Assembly: GCA_023415935.1 (NCBI GenBank)
Contig: JAEZIX010000067.1
Span: 1-22,068, forward strand
DNA from: Cyanobacteria bacterium OH_CDB_20
GTDB taxonomy: Bacteria > Cyanobacteriota > Vampirovibrionia > Gastranaerophilales > Gastranaerophilaceae
Reading direction: 5' to 3'
Length of the DNA: 22,068 bases
The notes beneath the pieces were generated by a model. It was not told where the DNA came from, searched no databases, and was given only the letters and a program-made list of their open reading frames with translations. Of the stretch, positions 6,076-13,595 are shown piece by piece. Position numbers and translations under genes: made by a program. How positions within the stretch are numbered: position 1 is the first letter of the stretch; each line of letters opens with the position of its first letter.

Positions 6076-9003
6076 ATGAAGATTGCCCAAATTAGTGGTA
6101 TTATTTCTGCACCACATGTAAATCAAATTGAAAAGAAAAACAATTTTCAATTCTTGTCAGTTAATCGTGCTGATAGCGTAACTTTTAGCGGAAATACTTT
6201 AACAAAGCAGCCTCTTAATATTGATATTGAGACAGCTGAATTTGTTGCAAACAGTTTATCAACATCAACATCAGGACATAGAGCGACTTATGGAACAAAA
6301 ACATTCGACAAAAATGTTGTGACATTGCTTACACTTGGTGTAGCAGATTATGCAAAAGAAAAAGCAAAAGAAAAAGGCAAAAAGCCTGTTGTAATAATCG
6401 GTGGCGATACAAGAATTGCGACAAAAGAATCATTGCCATTAATTAGTGAAGTATTAAGAAAACAGGGCGTAGACGTATTATATATGGAAAAACCTGTACC
6501 TACACCAGTATTAGCATACGCAACAAAAAAATACGGCATCGACGTTGGTATCCTTATGACAGCGAGCCATAATCCTTGGTCTGACGGCGGATACAACCTT
6601 GTAACAGACGAAGGTGCTATTGCTCCAGCGCCTGTAACAAAGAAAATCGCAGATTACGCAGTTAACCATGCAAAAGTTGGTTATTACTATGAAGATAATC
6701 AAAGCGCTGCTAAAGTGGATACTATATTCCCATACCAAGAATACTCTCAAAAACTTGATTCTTTAAACCTAATTAATTGGGATAAGATTAGAGAATCAGG
6801 AATTTCTATAACATATGACCCTCTTAGAGGAACAGGAGCTAATGTTCTACCACAACTATTAGATGAACATGGCATTAAAGCAAATATTATTGACTCAGGA
6901 GAAAAGACAGGCCCTAACCCTACTGCATCAAATCTAGGAGAATTAAAAGAAGCCCTTCTTAATGATAAATCTCCATTAAAAGGCGGTATTACAACAGATG
7001 GAGATGCTGACAGGTTCGGTATACTTGATGAAAAAGGCAACTTCATTACTCCAAATGACGTAATCAAACTTCTTGCTTACCATTTAACTAAAAACAAAGG
7101 GTTAAAAGGTGATATCGTTAGAAGTCAGGGTACTTCTTCAATGTTAGATAAAGTTGCAGAAGAATTCGGTGCAGGGCATGTCGAAACTCCTGTCGGATTC
7201 AAATATATTGCAGATGTAATCATTGAACACGAAGAAAAACATAATCCAATATTAATCGCTGGTGAAGAATCAGGTGGATTAACAGTTCAAGGTCACATTC
7301 CAGAAAAAGACGGTATTCTTGCCGATCTCCTAATTCTTGACTTAATTGCAACTGAAGGAAAACCACTTTCAGAAATTCTTACAAATATTGATAAAGAGCT
7401 TGGCATAAGCATGGTTAACAAACAAATAAGTAAAGAACTAAAAGATGATGCTGCAAAAGCGCAAATTATGCAAAAAGCAGCTGACATAAGAGAAAATTCA
7501 TATAATGGTAAAATTGACTTGGGTGATGGTATAATAATAGATGCCGAAGCTACACACAGTCAAGCACAAAATATGGAATCTTTTAGAAAAGGTGGCGATG
7601 GAGTAAAATTACTTCTAACAGATGGTTCAAGCATTCTTATCAGAAAAAGCGGAACTGAGCCAAAAGTAAAAGCATATATTGAAGCAGCTGGTAAAGATGA
7701 TAAAGCTGCAGCTGAAAGAGCTAAAGTATTGACTGCAAAAGCTGAGGAGATATTCAACATAGAAAACAAAGGAGAAATTATGCAAACCCAATCTAAAATG
7801 GTTAGTATCCCCGGTGTCGATACACAAAAATACGCTGAAATGGCTACAAAAGCTGTTAAAGATGTTGAACAAAGAGCAGGAAAACCAGGACAATTCTTAA
7901 ACTGGATTGGAATACTTCCTCAAAATCAACTTGAAAATATTGATAGCATTTATGAACTTGCAGACAAGGCAAAATCTGATGGTACCACTGACCTTGCTAT
8001 ATTTGGTATAGGTGGTTCTAGACATACAACTGAAGCTATGATGAAATTAATGGGAAATGACTCTCATATCCATTTCTTCTCAGCAGTAAGCGATGAAAGC
8101 TTCAAAAGATTTACAAGCAACTTGAATCTTTCAAAAACAAAATTCATGGTTGTTTCAAAATCAGGCGGAACAATGGAAACAAAAACCGCATATGAAAAAT
8201 CAAAAAAACTTATGCAAAATTTCCTTGCAACAAATGATGTATCAGACAGCTTCATAGCAATGACTGATGCTTCTGATAAGAGCGACCTAAGAAAACTTGT
8301 TAATGCAGGTGAATTTAAGCTTTCAGGTCTTGTTCATGATGATGTTGGAGGAAGATTCTCAATATTTGATGATGCAACTATATTCGCACTTGCTTTCTCA
8401 GGCGTTCCAAAAAGTAAAGTTATAGCTATGCTAAAAGCGTCTGTTGAAGCTCAAAAAGAATTTATGAATCCAGACATAAACAAAAACGAAGCTCTTCAAC
8501 TTGCAGCTTTTAATGCTGACGCAAAACTTAGCGGTAAATCAATAAACTACGTTGAATATTTTGGTAATGAGTTTGAAGGTGCTAATTTATGGGAAAAACA
8601 ACTCAAAAATGAATCAATAAAATCAGCATATTACACAGATACAAATGTTGGACCTGGTTACCTACACTATAATGCTGAATCAGATTTAGACGCTGGAAAC
8701 AAAAATTCATTCTATACGTTTGTTACAACAGCATCAAACGAAAAAGTAACAAATGCTATCTTTGAAGGTGTTTTCAACGCATATTCTGCTCAACACCCAG
8801 CTGCAAAAGTAGTTCTTAAGGATTTAAGCCCTGAATCAATCGCAAGATTTATTGAACTTAAACACTTTGAAACTCTTTATACTGGCAACATGATAAGACA
8901 AGCTTCAGGCAATACAGGCGATATGTCAACAGCAATGCCAGAAGTTCTACAACCAAATGTTGAAATCTACAAAAAAGCGGTTAGAGAAGCTATGGCTAAA
9001 TAG
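6076..9003 (+). CDS. Fused phosphohexomutase and glucose-6-phosphate isomerase
   Basis: A 975-residue fusion of two enzymes that work in sequence. Residues 1-45 are a polar leader with SVTFSGN (34-40). Residues 55-560 form a phosphoglucomutase/phosphomannomutase: TASHNP with phospho-Ser164, magnesium loop DGDADR (308-313), sugar loop GEESGG (396-401) and phosphate loop RKSGTEPK (523-530). Residues 569-975 form a phosphoglucose isomerase: GIGGS (644-648), SKSGG (694-698), DDVGGRFS (755-762), a KQLKNES with candidate catalytic Glu846, and C-terminal QPNVEIYK (959-966). The QH or QLHKGG segment carrying the family's catalytic His is not recognisable (residues about 864-880). The expected net reaction is hexose-1-phosphate to glucose-6-phosphate to fructose-6-phosphate. 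AAGGAG lies seven bases before the ATG; a strong terminator follows. Confidence 0.9.
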   Translation: MKIAQISGIISAPHVNQIEKKNNFQFLSVNRADSVTFSGNTLTKQPLNIDIETAEFVANSLSTSTSGHRATYGTKTFDKNVVTLLTLGVADYAKEKAKEKGKKPVVIIGGDTRIATKESLPLISEVLRKQGVDVLYMEKPVPTPVLAYATKKYGIDVGILMTASHNPWSDGGYNLVTDEGAIAPAPVTKKIADYAVNHAKVGYYYEDNQSAAKVDTIFPYQEYSQKLDSLNLINWDKIRESGISITYDPLRGTGANVLPQLLDEHGIKANIIDSGEKTGPNPTASNLGELKEALLNDKSPLKGGITTDGDADRFGILDEKGNFITPNDVIKLLAYHLTKNKGLKGDIVRSQGTSSMLDKVAEEFGAGHVETPVGFKYIADVIIEHEEKHNPILIAGEESGGLTVQGHIPEKDGILADLLILDLIATEGKPLSEILTNIDKELGISMVNKQISKELKDDAAKAQIMQKAADIRENSYNGKIDLGDGIIIDAEATHSQAQNMESFRKGGDGVKLLLTDGSSILIRKSGTEPKVKAYIEAAGKDDKAAAERAKVLTAKAEEIFNIENKGEIMQTQSKMVSIPGVDTQKYAEMATKAVKDVEQRAGKPGQFLNWIGILPQNQLENIDSIYELADKAKSDGTTDLAIFGIGGSRHTTEAMMKLMGNDSHIHFFSAVSDESFKRFTSNLNLSKTKFMVVSKSGGTMETKTAYEKSKKLMQNFLATNDVSDSFIAMTDASDKSDLRKLVNAGEFKLSGLVHDDVGGRFSIFDDATIFALAFSGVPKSKVIAMLKASVEAQKEFMNPDINKNEALQLAAFNADAKLSGKSINYVEYFGNEFEGANLWEKQLKNESIKSAYYTDTNVGPGYLHYNAESDLDAGNKNSFYTFVTTASNEKVTNAIFEGVFNAYSAQHPAAKVVLKDLSPESIARFIELKHFETLYTGNMIRQASGNTGDMSTAMPEVLQPNVEIYKKAVREAMAK
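7768..7782 (+). promoter_or_regulatory. Internal ribosome binding site and ATG at the domain junction
   Basis: AAAGGAG (7768-7774), five bases and an in-frame ATG (7780-7782, codon 569) sit exactly between the mutase and isomerase domains. Initiation here would give a free 407-residue isomerase ending at 9003. The site is as good as any gene start in the window. Confidence 0.65.
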
Positions 9004-9032
9004 TTTAGCTTTAAACTGAAATACAAACAAAG

Positions 9033-9061
9033 AACAGAGTCTTAACGGGCTCTGTTTTTTT
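9033..9061 (+). terminator. Terminator of the mutase-isomerase gene
   Basis: AACAGAGTC (9033-9041) pairs with GGCTCTGTT (9048-9056), one T-G pair, around a six-base loop, followed by a T-run to 9061. The stop codon of the convergent HNH gene overlaps the end of the T-run. Confidence 0.85.
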
Positions 9062-9572
9062 ATGAAACTTCTACATATTTAAACCATGCGGTAATATCTT
9101 CAACTGAGCATTTCTTCTTCTCAAACTCAAAATAATCATCAGGTCTGTATGGTCGCCTTATTAGCTTCATTTTAGCTTCCTTTGGCGTTCTATCAGCTTT
9201 CTTTTGATTGCACTCCTTACAGCATGTTGCAATATTTTCCCATATATCAGGTCCTAATCTTGATTTTGGAAAAACATGATCAAGTGTTAATTCACTTGCA
9301 GGGAACTGTTTGCCACAATACTGGCATGTAAAATTATCTCTTATAAAAATGTTTTCCCTACTAAAAGGCAGCTCCCGATATGGAACTGCCAAATAATAAG
9401 TTAATTTAATTACTCGTGGGACTAAGGTCTCATCTATCTTTATATAATTCTCGATAGAATCAAGGACCTTAACATACTCAGCTTTACCCTTAATCAACAA
9501 GACTAAAGCCCTTTTCCAGGTGGTCACATTTAGAGGTTCATTATCCGCATTTAGTAATAAAACCTTTGCCAT
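9060..9572 (-). CDS. HNH endonuclease-family protein
   Basis: A 170-residue HNH nuclease-like protein of a type common in Cyanobacteria and other phyla, with a conserved N-terminal domain (LLLNADNEPLNVTTWKRA, 5-22) of unknown role. The zinc finger pairs are Cys83/Cys86 and Cys118/Cys121. The HNH core is LDHVFPKSR (97-105), Asn113 in WENIATC, and CNQKKADRTP (121-130). It could cut DNA non-specifically or in repair; no modification enzyme is nearby, so a restriction system is unlikely. The frame is open to a GTG at 9611, but that codon lies upstream of the probable transcription start and the homologous sequence begins at MAKVLLLNAD, so ATG 9572 is chosen. The ribosome binding site is weak. Confidence 0.88.
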   Translation of the reverse strand: MAKVLLLNADNEPLNVTTWKRALVLLIKGKAEYVKVLDSIENYIKIDETLVPRVIKLTYYLAVPYRELPFSRENIFIRDNFTCQYCGKQFPASELTLDHVFPKSRLGPDIWENIATCCKECNQKKADRTPKEAKMKLIRRPYRPDDYFEFEKKKCSVEDITAWFKYVEVS

Positions 9573-9601
9573 AGCCTGCTCTTTATTTGTCCTACAATTG
9601 T

Positions 9602-9610
9602 AGTATACCA
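9602..9610 (-). promoter_or_regulatory. Extended -10 promoter of the HNH gene
   Basis: On the minus strand TGG precedes TATACT (9602-9607), an extended -10 element. Transcription would begin near 9595, leaving a leader of about 23 bases before ATG 9572. The -35 region is poor, as is usual for extended -10 promoters. Confidence 0.55.
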
Positions 9611-9624
9611 CATTTCAGGCATTT

Positions 9625-9653
9625 TTAAACATCGTTTAGATGTGTGATAAAAT
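9625..9653 (+). promoter_or_regulatory. Promoter of the chromate-family pair, apparently leaderless
   Basis: TTAAAC (9625-9630) and TAAAAT (9648-9653) are 17 bases apart, and TGA before the hexamer makes an extended -10. The ATG at 9660 is six bases further, and no ribosome binding site is present. Confidence 0.5.
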
Positions 9654-9659
9654 TTGAAT

Positions 9660-10217
9660 ATGAAGATGACATATAATAAACTATTTTTTATATTTTTTAA
9701 AATTGGAGCCGTTCTACTTGGTGGTGGATACGTAATTTTACCTTTTTTAAAAGAAGAATTTGTTGATAAACAAAATCTTATAACAAATGATGAACTGCTT
9801 GAATACTACGCTCTTAGCCAGTGTACGCCTGGCATAATAGCTGTAAATATCGCAACATTTATAGGAAATAAATTAAAAGGAAGATTAGGTGGTATCACTG
9901 CTGCTTTTGGAGTAATTACCCCGGCATTCATTTCAATAATTTTAGTAGCAAGTATTATAACAAAAATCATTAATAATAGCTTCTTACAATATGCGTTTCA
10001 AGGTGTCAGAGTAGCTGTATTGATATTAATACTACTCACAGTAAAAGAAATGTGGGAAACAGGTATAAAAAGAAAGTCAGAAGTAACAATATTTGCATTT
10101 TCCATGATTGGGATATTAATTTTAAACCTATCACCAACATTTATAATTACAGCATCTGCTACTATTGCTATTATCTATAATTTTATAAAACAAAAACGAG
10201 AGGATATTAAACAATGA
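9660..10217 (+). CDS. Chromate transporter-family half protein, first of a pair
   Basis: A half-size member of the CHR (chromate transporter) family, 185 residues from ATG 9660. It carries GGGYVILPFL (21-30) and SQCTPGIIAVNIATFIG (53-69), the two motifs of each CHR half, and five or six hydrophobic segments. Half-size CHR proteins occur as adjacent pairs that work together (as YwrA/YwrB in Bacillus), and here the partner follows with a four-base ATGA overlap. Many CHR proteins are not proven chromate exporters, and the natural substrate may be another oxyanion. The start is uncertain: TTG 9654, ATG 9660 and ATG 9666 are all in frame and none has a ribosome binding site; 9660 fits the leaderless geometry. 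Confidence 0.87.
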   Translation: MKMTYNKLFFIFFKIGAVLLGGGYVILPFLKEEFVDKQNLITNDELLEYYALSQCTPGIIAVNIATFIGNKLKGRLGGITAAFGVITPAFISIILVASIITKIINNSFLQYAFQGVRVAVLILILLTVKEMWETGIKRKSEVTIFAFSMIGILILNLSPTFIITASATIAIIYNFIKQKREDIKQ

Positions 10218-10771
10218 TATATTTTCTCTTATTTATAGAATTTTTTAAAATTGGTTTACTTGCAATTGGCGGAGGATATGCGACTTTACCTTTTTTGTAT
10301 ACATTATCCGAGCATTATCATTGGTTTTCTGCTAAAGAACTTACGGATATGATTGCAATATCAAACATTACTCCAGGGCCTGTTGGAATAAATGTTGCAA
10401 CTTTTGCAGGATATAAAACAGCAGGACTTTTAGGAGGCATAATCGCAACAACTGCGATTGTTTTACCAGCGCTATTAATAATTATGATAATCGCGAATTT
10501 TTTGGATAAATACAAAGAAAGTAAAACTGTTCAAAGTCTGTTTTCGGGACTAAAACCTGCTGCATGCGCGCTTTTGGCAGGAATTTGTGTGAAACTATTC
10601 TCTGAAATCATCATAAACGGTGAAAAAATTGTAACTAACAATGTTGATTACAAATCAATTACAATATTCGTTTTACTTATCCTAATATCTTTTAAAACCA
10701 AGAAAAACCCTATTTTGCTGATAATATTTGGCGCAGTTATTGGAATTTTAATTAACTTAAATTTAGTCTAA
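10214..10771 (+). CDS. Chromate transporter-family half protein, second of a pair
   Basis: The 185-residue partner of the preceding half-size CHR protein. It has GGGYATLPFL (19-28) and NITPGPVGINVATFAGY (51-67), closer to the canonical TPGP than the first protein (TPGI). The two halves are clearly diverged paralogues, consistent with an antiparallel heterodimer. Translation is coupled: its ATG overlaps the preceding TGA, and GAGAGGA lies nine bases upstream inside the first gene. Its stop overlaps the stop of the convergent dehydrogenase gene by four bases, and no terminator separates them. The family is certain; the substrate is not. Confidence 0.88.
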   Translation: MIYFLLFIEFFKIGLLAIGGGYATLPFLYTLSEHYHWFSAKELTDMIAISNITPGPVGINVATFAGYKTAGLLGGIIATTAIVLPALLIIMIIANFLDKYKESKTVQSLFSGLKPAACALLAGICVKLFSEIIINGEKIVTNNVDYKSITIFVLLILISFKTKKNPILLIIFGAVIGILINLNLV

Positions 10772-11805
10772 GGAGTAAGCAAAACCTTTATCGCTTTGCC
10801 GTCTTGCTGCATTTCAAGGGCTTCTTTAGTTCTTTCAAGAGGCAATCTTGCTGTTATAAGTTTTTCAACATCAACTTCACCTGAAGCAATTAAATCCAAT
10901 GCTTGTCTAAAATACTGCGGAGTATGATGGAATACACTGATAACTTTGATTTCATCATAATGTAGCCTTCTTGTATCAATATTTATAGAAGTACCTTGCT
11001 TACAGCCACCAAAAAGATGAACTGTACCACCACGGCGTACAAAAGTGAACATTCTTTCCCAAATATCAGGTTGTCCAACACATTCAATTGCAACATCTAA
11101 GCCTTTGTTCTCTTCGGTTAAAGATAAAAAGATTTTTTCAGGATTCGGGTATTTGCTCAAATCAATTACTTCGTCCGCTCCACCAAATTCTTGAGCTAGT
11201 TTAAGTTTAAGCGGATTTCTACCTGCAGCAATAACTTTTGCACCTTTTAATTTTGCTAAACGCACAAACATAAGACCAATAGGACCAATTCCGACTATCC
11301 CGACAGTTTGTCCAGCTTTTATCCCAGTCCTTTCAACTCCATGAACAACATTTGCAAGAGGCTCTGCAAAAGCAGCTTTTTCGAAAGATAAATCATCAGG
11401 AAGTTTAATAAGATTTCTCTCAACAATAGCCTGAGGAACTGTTATATATTCTGCATAAGCGCCATTTAAAAAGTTTAAATGCTCGCAGAGATTATACTCA
11501 CCTTTTCTACAGAAAAAACATTTTCCACAAGGAGCTGAATTAGCAGCTACAACTCTATCTCCAACTTGAAATCCTTCAACATGTTTACCGACTTTTTCAA
11601 TAACACCAGAAAACTCATGACCAAAGCCTGAGGGAATAGACTTTATAAGGACAGGGTGACCTCTTCTATAAGTTTTAAGGTCAGTTCCACATGTAAGCGC
11701 AGCCTTAACTTTTACAAGCACTTCATGACCCGAAGGTTCTTTGACGTTCACTTCTTCATATCTGATGTCTTGTGGACCGTAAAATTGTATCGATTTCATT
11801 TTCAT
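10768..11805 (-). CDS. Zinc-dependent medium-chain alcohol dehydrogenase, second of tandem pair
   Basis: A 345-residue zinc-dependent medium-chain dehydrogenase (MDR superfamily, threonine/sorbitol dehydrogenase-like). Catalytic zinc ligands are Cys39, the His63-Glu64 pair and probably Glu148; the structural zinc site is Cys93, Cys96, Cys99 and Cys107. The Rossmann loop is GIGPIG (172-177). The position after the second strand, normally Asp in NAD-dependent enzymes, reads AAGRNP (193-198), with no acid and an Arg, which could mean NADP preference. The substrate is unknown; a polyol, sugar or amino-acid alcohol is typical. The gene starts in a four-base ATGA overlap with its upstream paralogue and has no ribosome binding site of its own, so its translation is probably coupled. 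Confidence 0.88.
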   Translation of the reverse strand: MKMKSIQFYGPQDIRYEEVNVKEPSGHEVLVKVKAALTCGTDLKTYRRGHPVLIKSIPSGFGHEFSGVIEKVGKHVEGFQVGDRVVAANSAPCGKCFFCRKGEYNLCEHLNFLNGAYAEYITVPQAIVERNLIKLPDDLSFEKAAFAEPLANVVHGVERTGIKAGQTVGIVGIGPIGLMFVRLAKLKGAKVIAAGRNPLKLKLAQEFGGADEVIDLSKYPNPEKIFLSLTEENKGLDVAIECVGQPDIWERMFTFVRRGGTVHLFGGCKQGTSINIDTRRLHYDEIKVISVFHHTPQYFRQALDLIASGEVDVEKLITARLPLERTKEALEMQQDGKAIKVLLTP

Positions 11806-12812
11806 AATTCAATATATGCCTTTAATATTTTATTTGATATAGTGTCAGCTATTGCTTCATTAATGTTTTCAAGTTTGTAATGAGTAGAAAGCCCTTCTAC
11901 TTTGACCTTTTTCGCTTCTAGAAGACTTAAAGCATCTTCTAAATCAACAGGTGCAGGAGAATAGCTACCTAATATTTTAAGTTCTCTATAATAAATATCA
12001 TTATTTTTAAAGCCCATATCTGATTTTATACTAGAAAATATCAAAATTGTTCCACCATCACGGATAGATTTCAAAGCTAATCCTAAAGTTTTATCAGATC
12101 CAGAGGTCATAAAAACAGCATCAACTCCGATTTTTTCTATAGTATCTTTTATGTTTTTAGCAGTTTCATCTTCATCTTTGGTAGAAAGAAAAGCGTCTTC
12201 AAAACCAAAAGTTTTTGCAAGTTCAACTCTTTCAGGAATCAAGTCACAGCCATATGCTTTGTATCCTAGAGCATTAACAGCTTGTCCCATAAGAATTCCG
12301 ATTGAGCCAAGCCCGACAACCAGTACTCTTGAAGAATAATTAAGTCCTGCCCTTTTTACTGCTCTTATACAGCATCCTAGGGGTTCAAGAAATGATGCTT
12401 CTTCATCTGAAAGTTCAGTATTGGGGACGAATACAGTATTTTGCAGGTGAAGATCTGAAACGAAGATGTATTCAGCAAAACCACCAGGCTCAATATTAGT
12501 TTTTTTGAATTGTCTGCACATTGAGTAATTACCGCCCCAGCAGTAAATACAGTCAAAACAAGGAATATGATGACCTAGGACAACTCTGTCGCCAATTTGA
12601 AAATTAGTATCTGAGTCAATATCAACTATTTCGCCAACAACTTCATGTCCTAAAACACTGCCTTCAGGAACCGAATGGGTCTGCAGTTTCACAATATCAG
12701 AACCACAAAGCCCACACCCGTGGACCTTAATAATAGCGCCCTTTGATTTTAATTTAGGCTTTTTTTGTTCTTTTATCTCGATTGATTCTTTTCCTAAAGC
12801 GGCAATTTTCAT
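11802..12812 (-). CDS. Zinc-dependent medium-chain alcohol dehydrogenase, first of tandem pair
   Basis: A 336-residue MDR-family dehydrogenase paralogous to the next gene. Catalytic zinc ligands are Cys36 (CGLCGSD), His56-Glu57 (GHE) and Glu143; structural zinc ligands are Cys85, Cys88, Cys91 and Cys99. The nucleotide loop is GLGSIG (167-172), and Asp190 in the expected acidic position points to NAD. The two enzymes may therefore use different cofactors on related substrates, for example oxidising and reducing steps of one polyol, but that is inference. A good promoter lies just upstream, downstream of the trmD stop, so the pair is a separate transcription unit. The ribosome binding site is a weak AGAGAG. 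Confidence 0.88.
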   Translation of the reverse strand: MKIAALGKESIEIKEQKKPKLKSKGAIIKVHGCGLCGSDIVKLQTHSVPEGSVLGHEVVGEIVDIDSDTNFQIGDRVVLGHHIPCFDCIYCWGGNYSMCRQFKKTNIEPGGFAEYIFVSDLHLQNTVFVPNTELSDEEASFLEPLGCCIRAVKRAGLNYSSRVLVVGLGSIGILMGQAVNALGYKAYGCDLIPERVELAKTFGFEDAFLSTKDEDETAKNIKDTIEKIGVDAVFMTSGSDKTLGLALKSIRDGGTILIFSSIKSDMGFKNNDIYYRELKILGSYSPAPVDLEDALSLLEAKKVKVEGLSTHYKLENINEAIADTISNKILKAYIEL

Positions 12813-12834
12813 AAATTCTCTCTATTTAAAGCAA

Positions 12835-12863
12835 TTTTAGCACCTAAAACACAGTTATACAAC
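12835..12863 (-). promoter_or_regulatory. Promoter of the dehydrogenase pair
   Basis: Minus-strand TTGTAT (12858-12863) and TAAAAT (12835-12840) are 17 bases apart, with TGC before the -10 forming an extended element. Transcription would start near 12828, about 16 bases before the ATG at 12812. No terminator separates trmD from this promoter. Confidence 0.6.
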
Positions 12864-12866
12864 GTA

Positions 12867-13595
12867 TTATTTTAATTCGTTCAAAAGTTTTTTATCTTCT
12901 TTTGAAAGATCGGAGTTTAAAAATTCTTGGAACAAATCAGGTCTTTTATCTTTTGTTCTCCTAAATTGTTCTAACCTTCTCCATTTAGCGATTTCTTTAT
13001 GGTTTCCTAACAACAACACTTCTGGAACTTTTTGCCCGTTATACTCTCTTGGTTTTGTATATTGAGGATATTCCAAAAGACCGTCTGAATGACTATCATA
13101 CTCAGAAGATTCGTCATCCCCAAGAACACCTTTTTGTAAGCGCAAAACACTGTCAATTATACATAATGCGGGATATTCCCCACCGGTTAAAACAAAATCG
13201 CCAATCGAAATTTCTTCAGCACCAGACAAGAGTCTTATTCTTTCATCAAAACCTTCGTAATGCCCACATATCACTACCAATTGGTCAAATGATGCAAATT
13301 CTTTTGCAAGTGAATGATTATATCTTTTACCTTGAGGAGTAAGAATAATTTTTTTTGAATTTTTAATCAAATCAATACTTTTTAAAGCATCTAAGTATGG
13401 CTGACATTCAAGCACCATACCTGCACCGCCTCCAAATGGTGTATCGTCAACTTTATTATGCTTGTTTAAAGTATAATCTCTTGGATTTACAGCATTTACT
13501 TCAAGAAGATTCATTTCCATTGCTCTTTTCAAAATACTGTGATTACAAGCATTCTGAATAAGATCAGGGAACAAAGTAACAACATCAAATCTCAA
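12867..13595 (-). CDS. trmD: tRNA (guanine37-N1)-methyltransferase
   Basis: TrmD methylates N1 of G37 in tRNAs reading CNN codons and so prevents +1 frameshifting. The 242 residues are the normal length. Landmarks are the start MRFDVVTLFP, GGGAGM (55-60), the knot region CGHYEGFDERI (110-120), SIGDFVLTGGE (130-140), and SHSDGLLEYPQYTKP (168-182) with catalytic Asp171 aligning to the family Asp. The start is a TTG that overlaps the rimM stop as TTGA; the protein N-terminus matches the family exactly there, so the TTG is real and translation is probably coupled to rimM. Confidence 0.95.
   Translation of the reverse strand: MRFDVVTLFPDLIQNACNHSILKRAMEMNLLEVNAVNPRDYTLNKHNKVDDTPFGGGAGMVLECQPYLDALKSIDLIKNSKKIILTPQGKRYNHSLAKEFASFDQLVVICGHYEGFDERIRLLSGAEEISIGDFVLTGGEYPALCIIDSVLRLQKGVLGDDESSEYDSHSDGLLEYPQYTKPREYNGQKVPEVLLLGNHKEIAKWRRLEQFRRTKDKRPDLFQEFLNSDLSKEDKKLLNELK

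Noticed and set aside
6348..8255. Several minus-strand open frames of 60-110 codons inside the mutase-isomerase gene
   Set aside because: They are antisense shadows of a conserved coding sequence and show no recognisable domains.
9573..9611. GTG at 9611 as the start of the HNH gene
   Set aside because: It lies upstream of the extended -10 element's expected transcription start, and family similarity begins at MAKVLLLNAD from ATG 9572.
9660..10771. The two chromate-family genes as one gene split by a frameshift
   Set aside because: The ATGA overlap with a ribosome binding site and the known occurrence of half-size CHR pairs indicate two intact genes.
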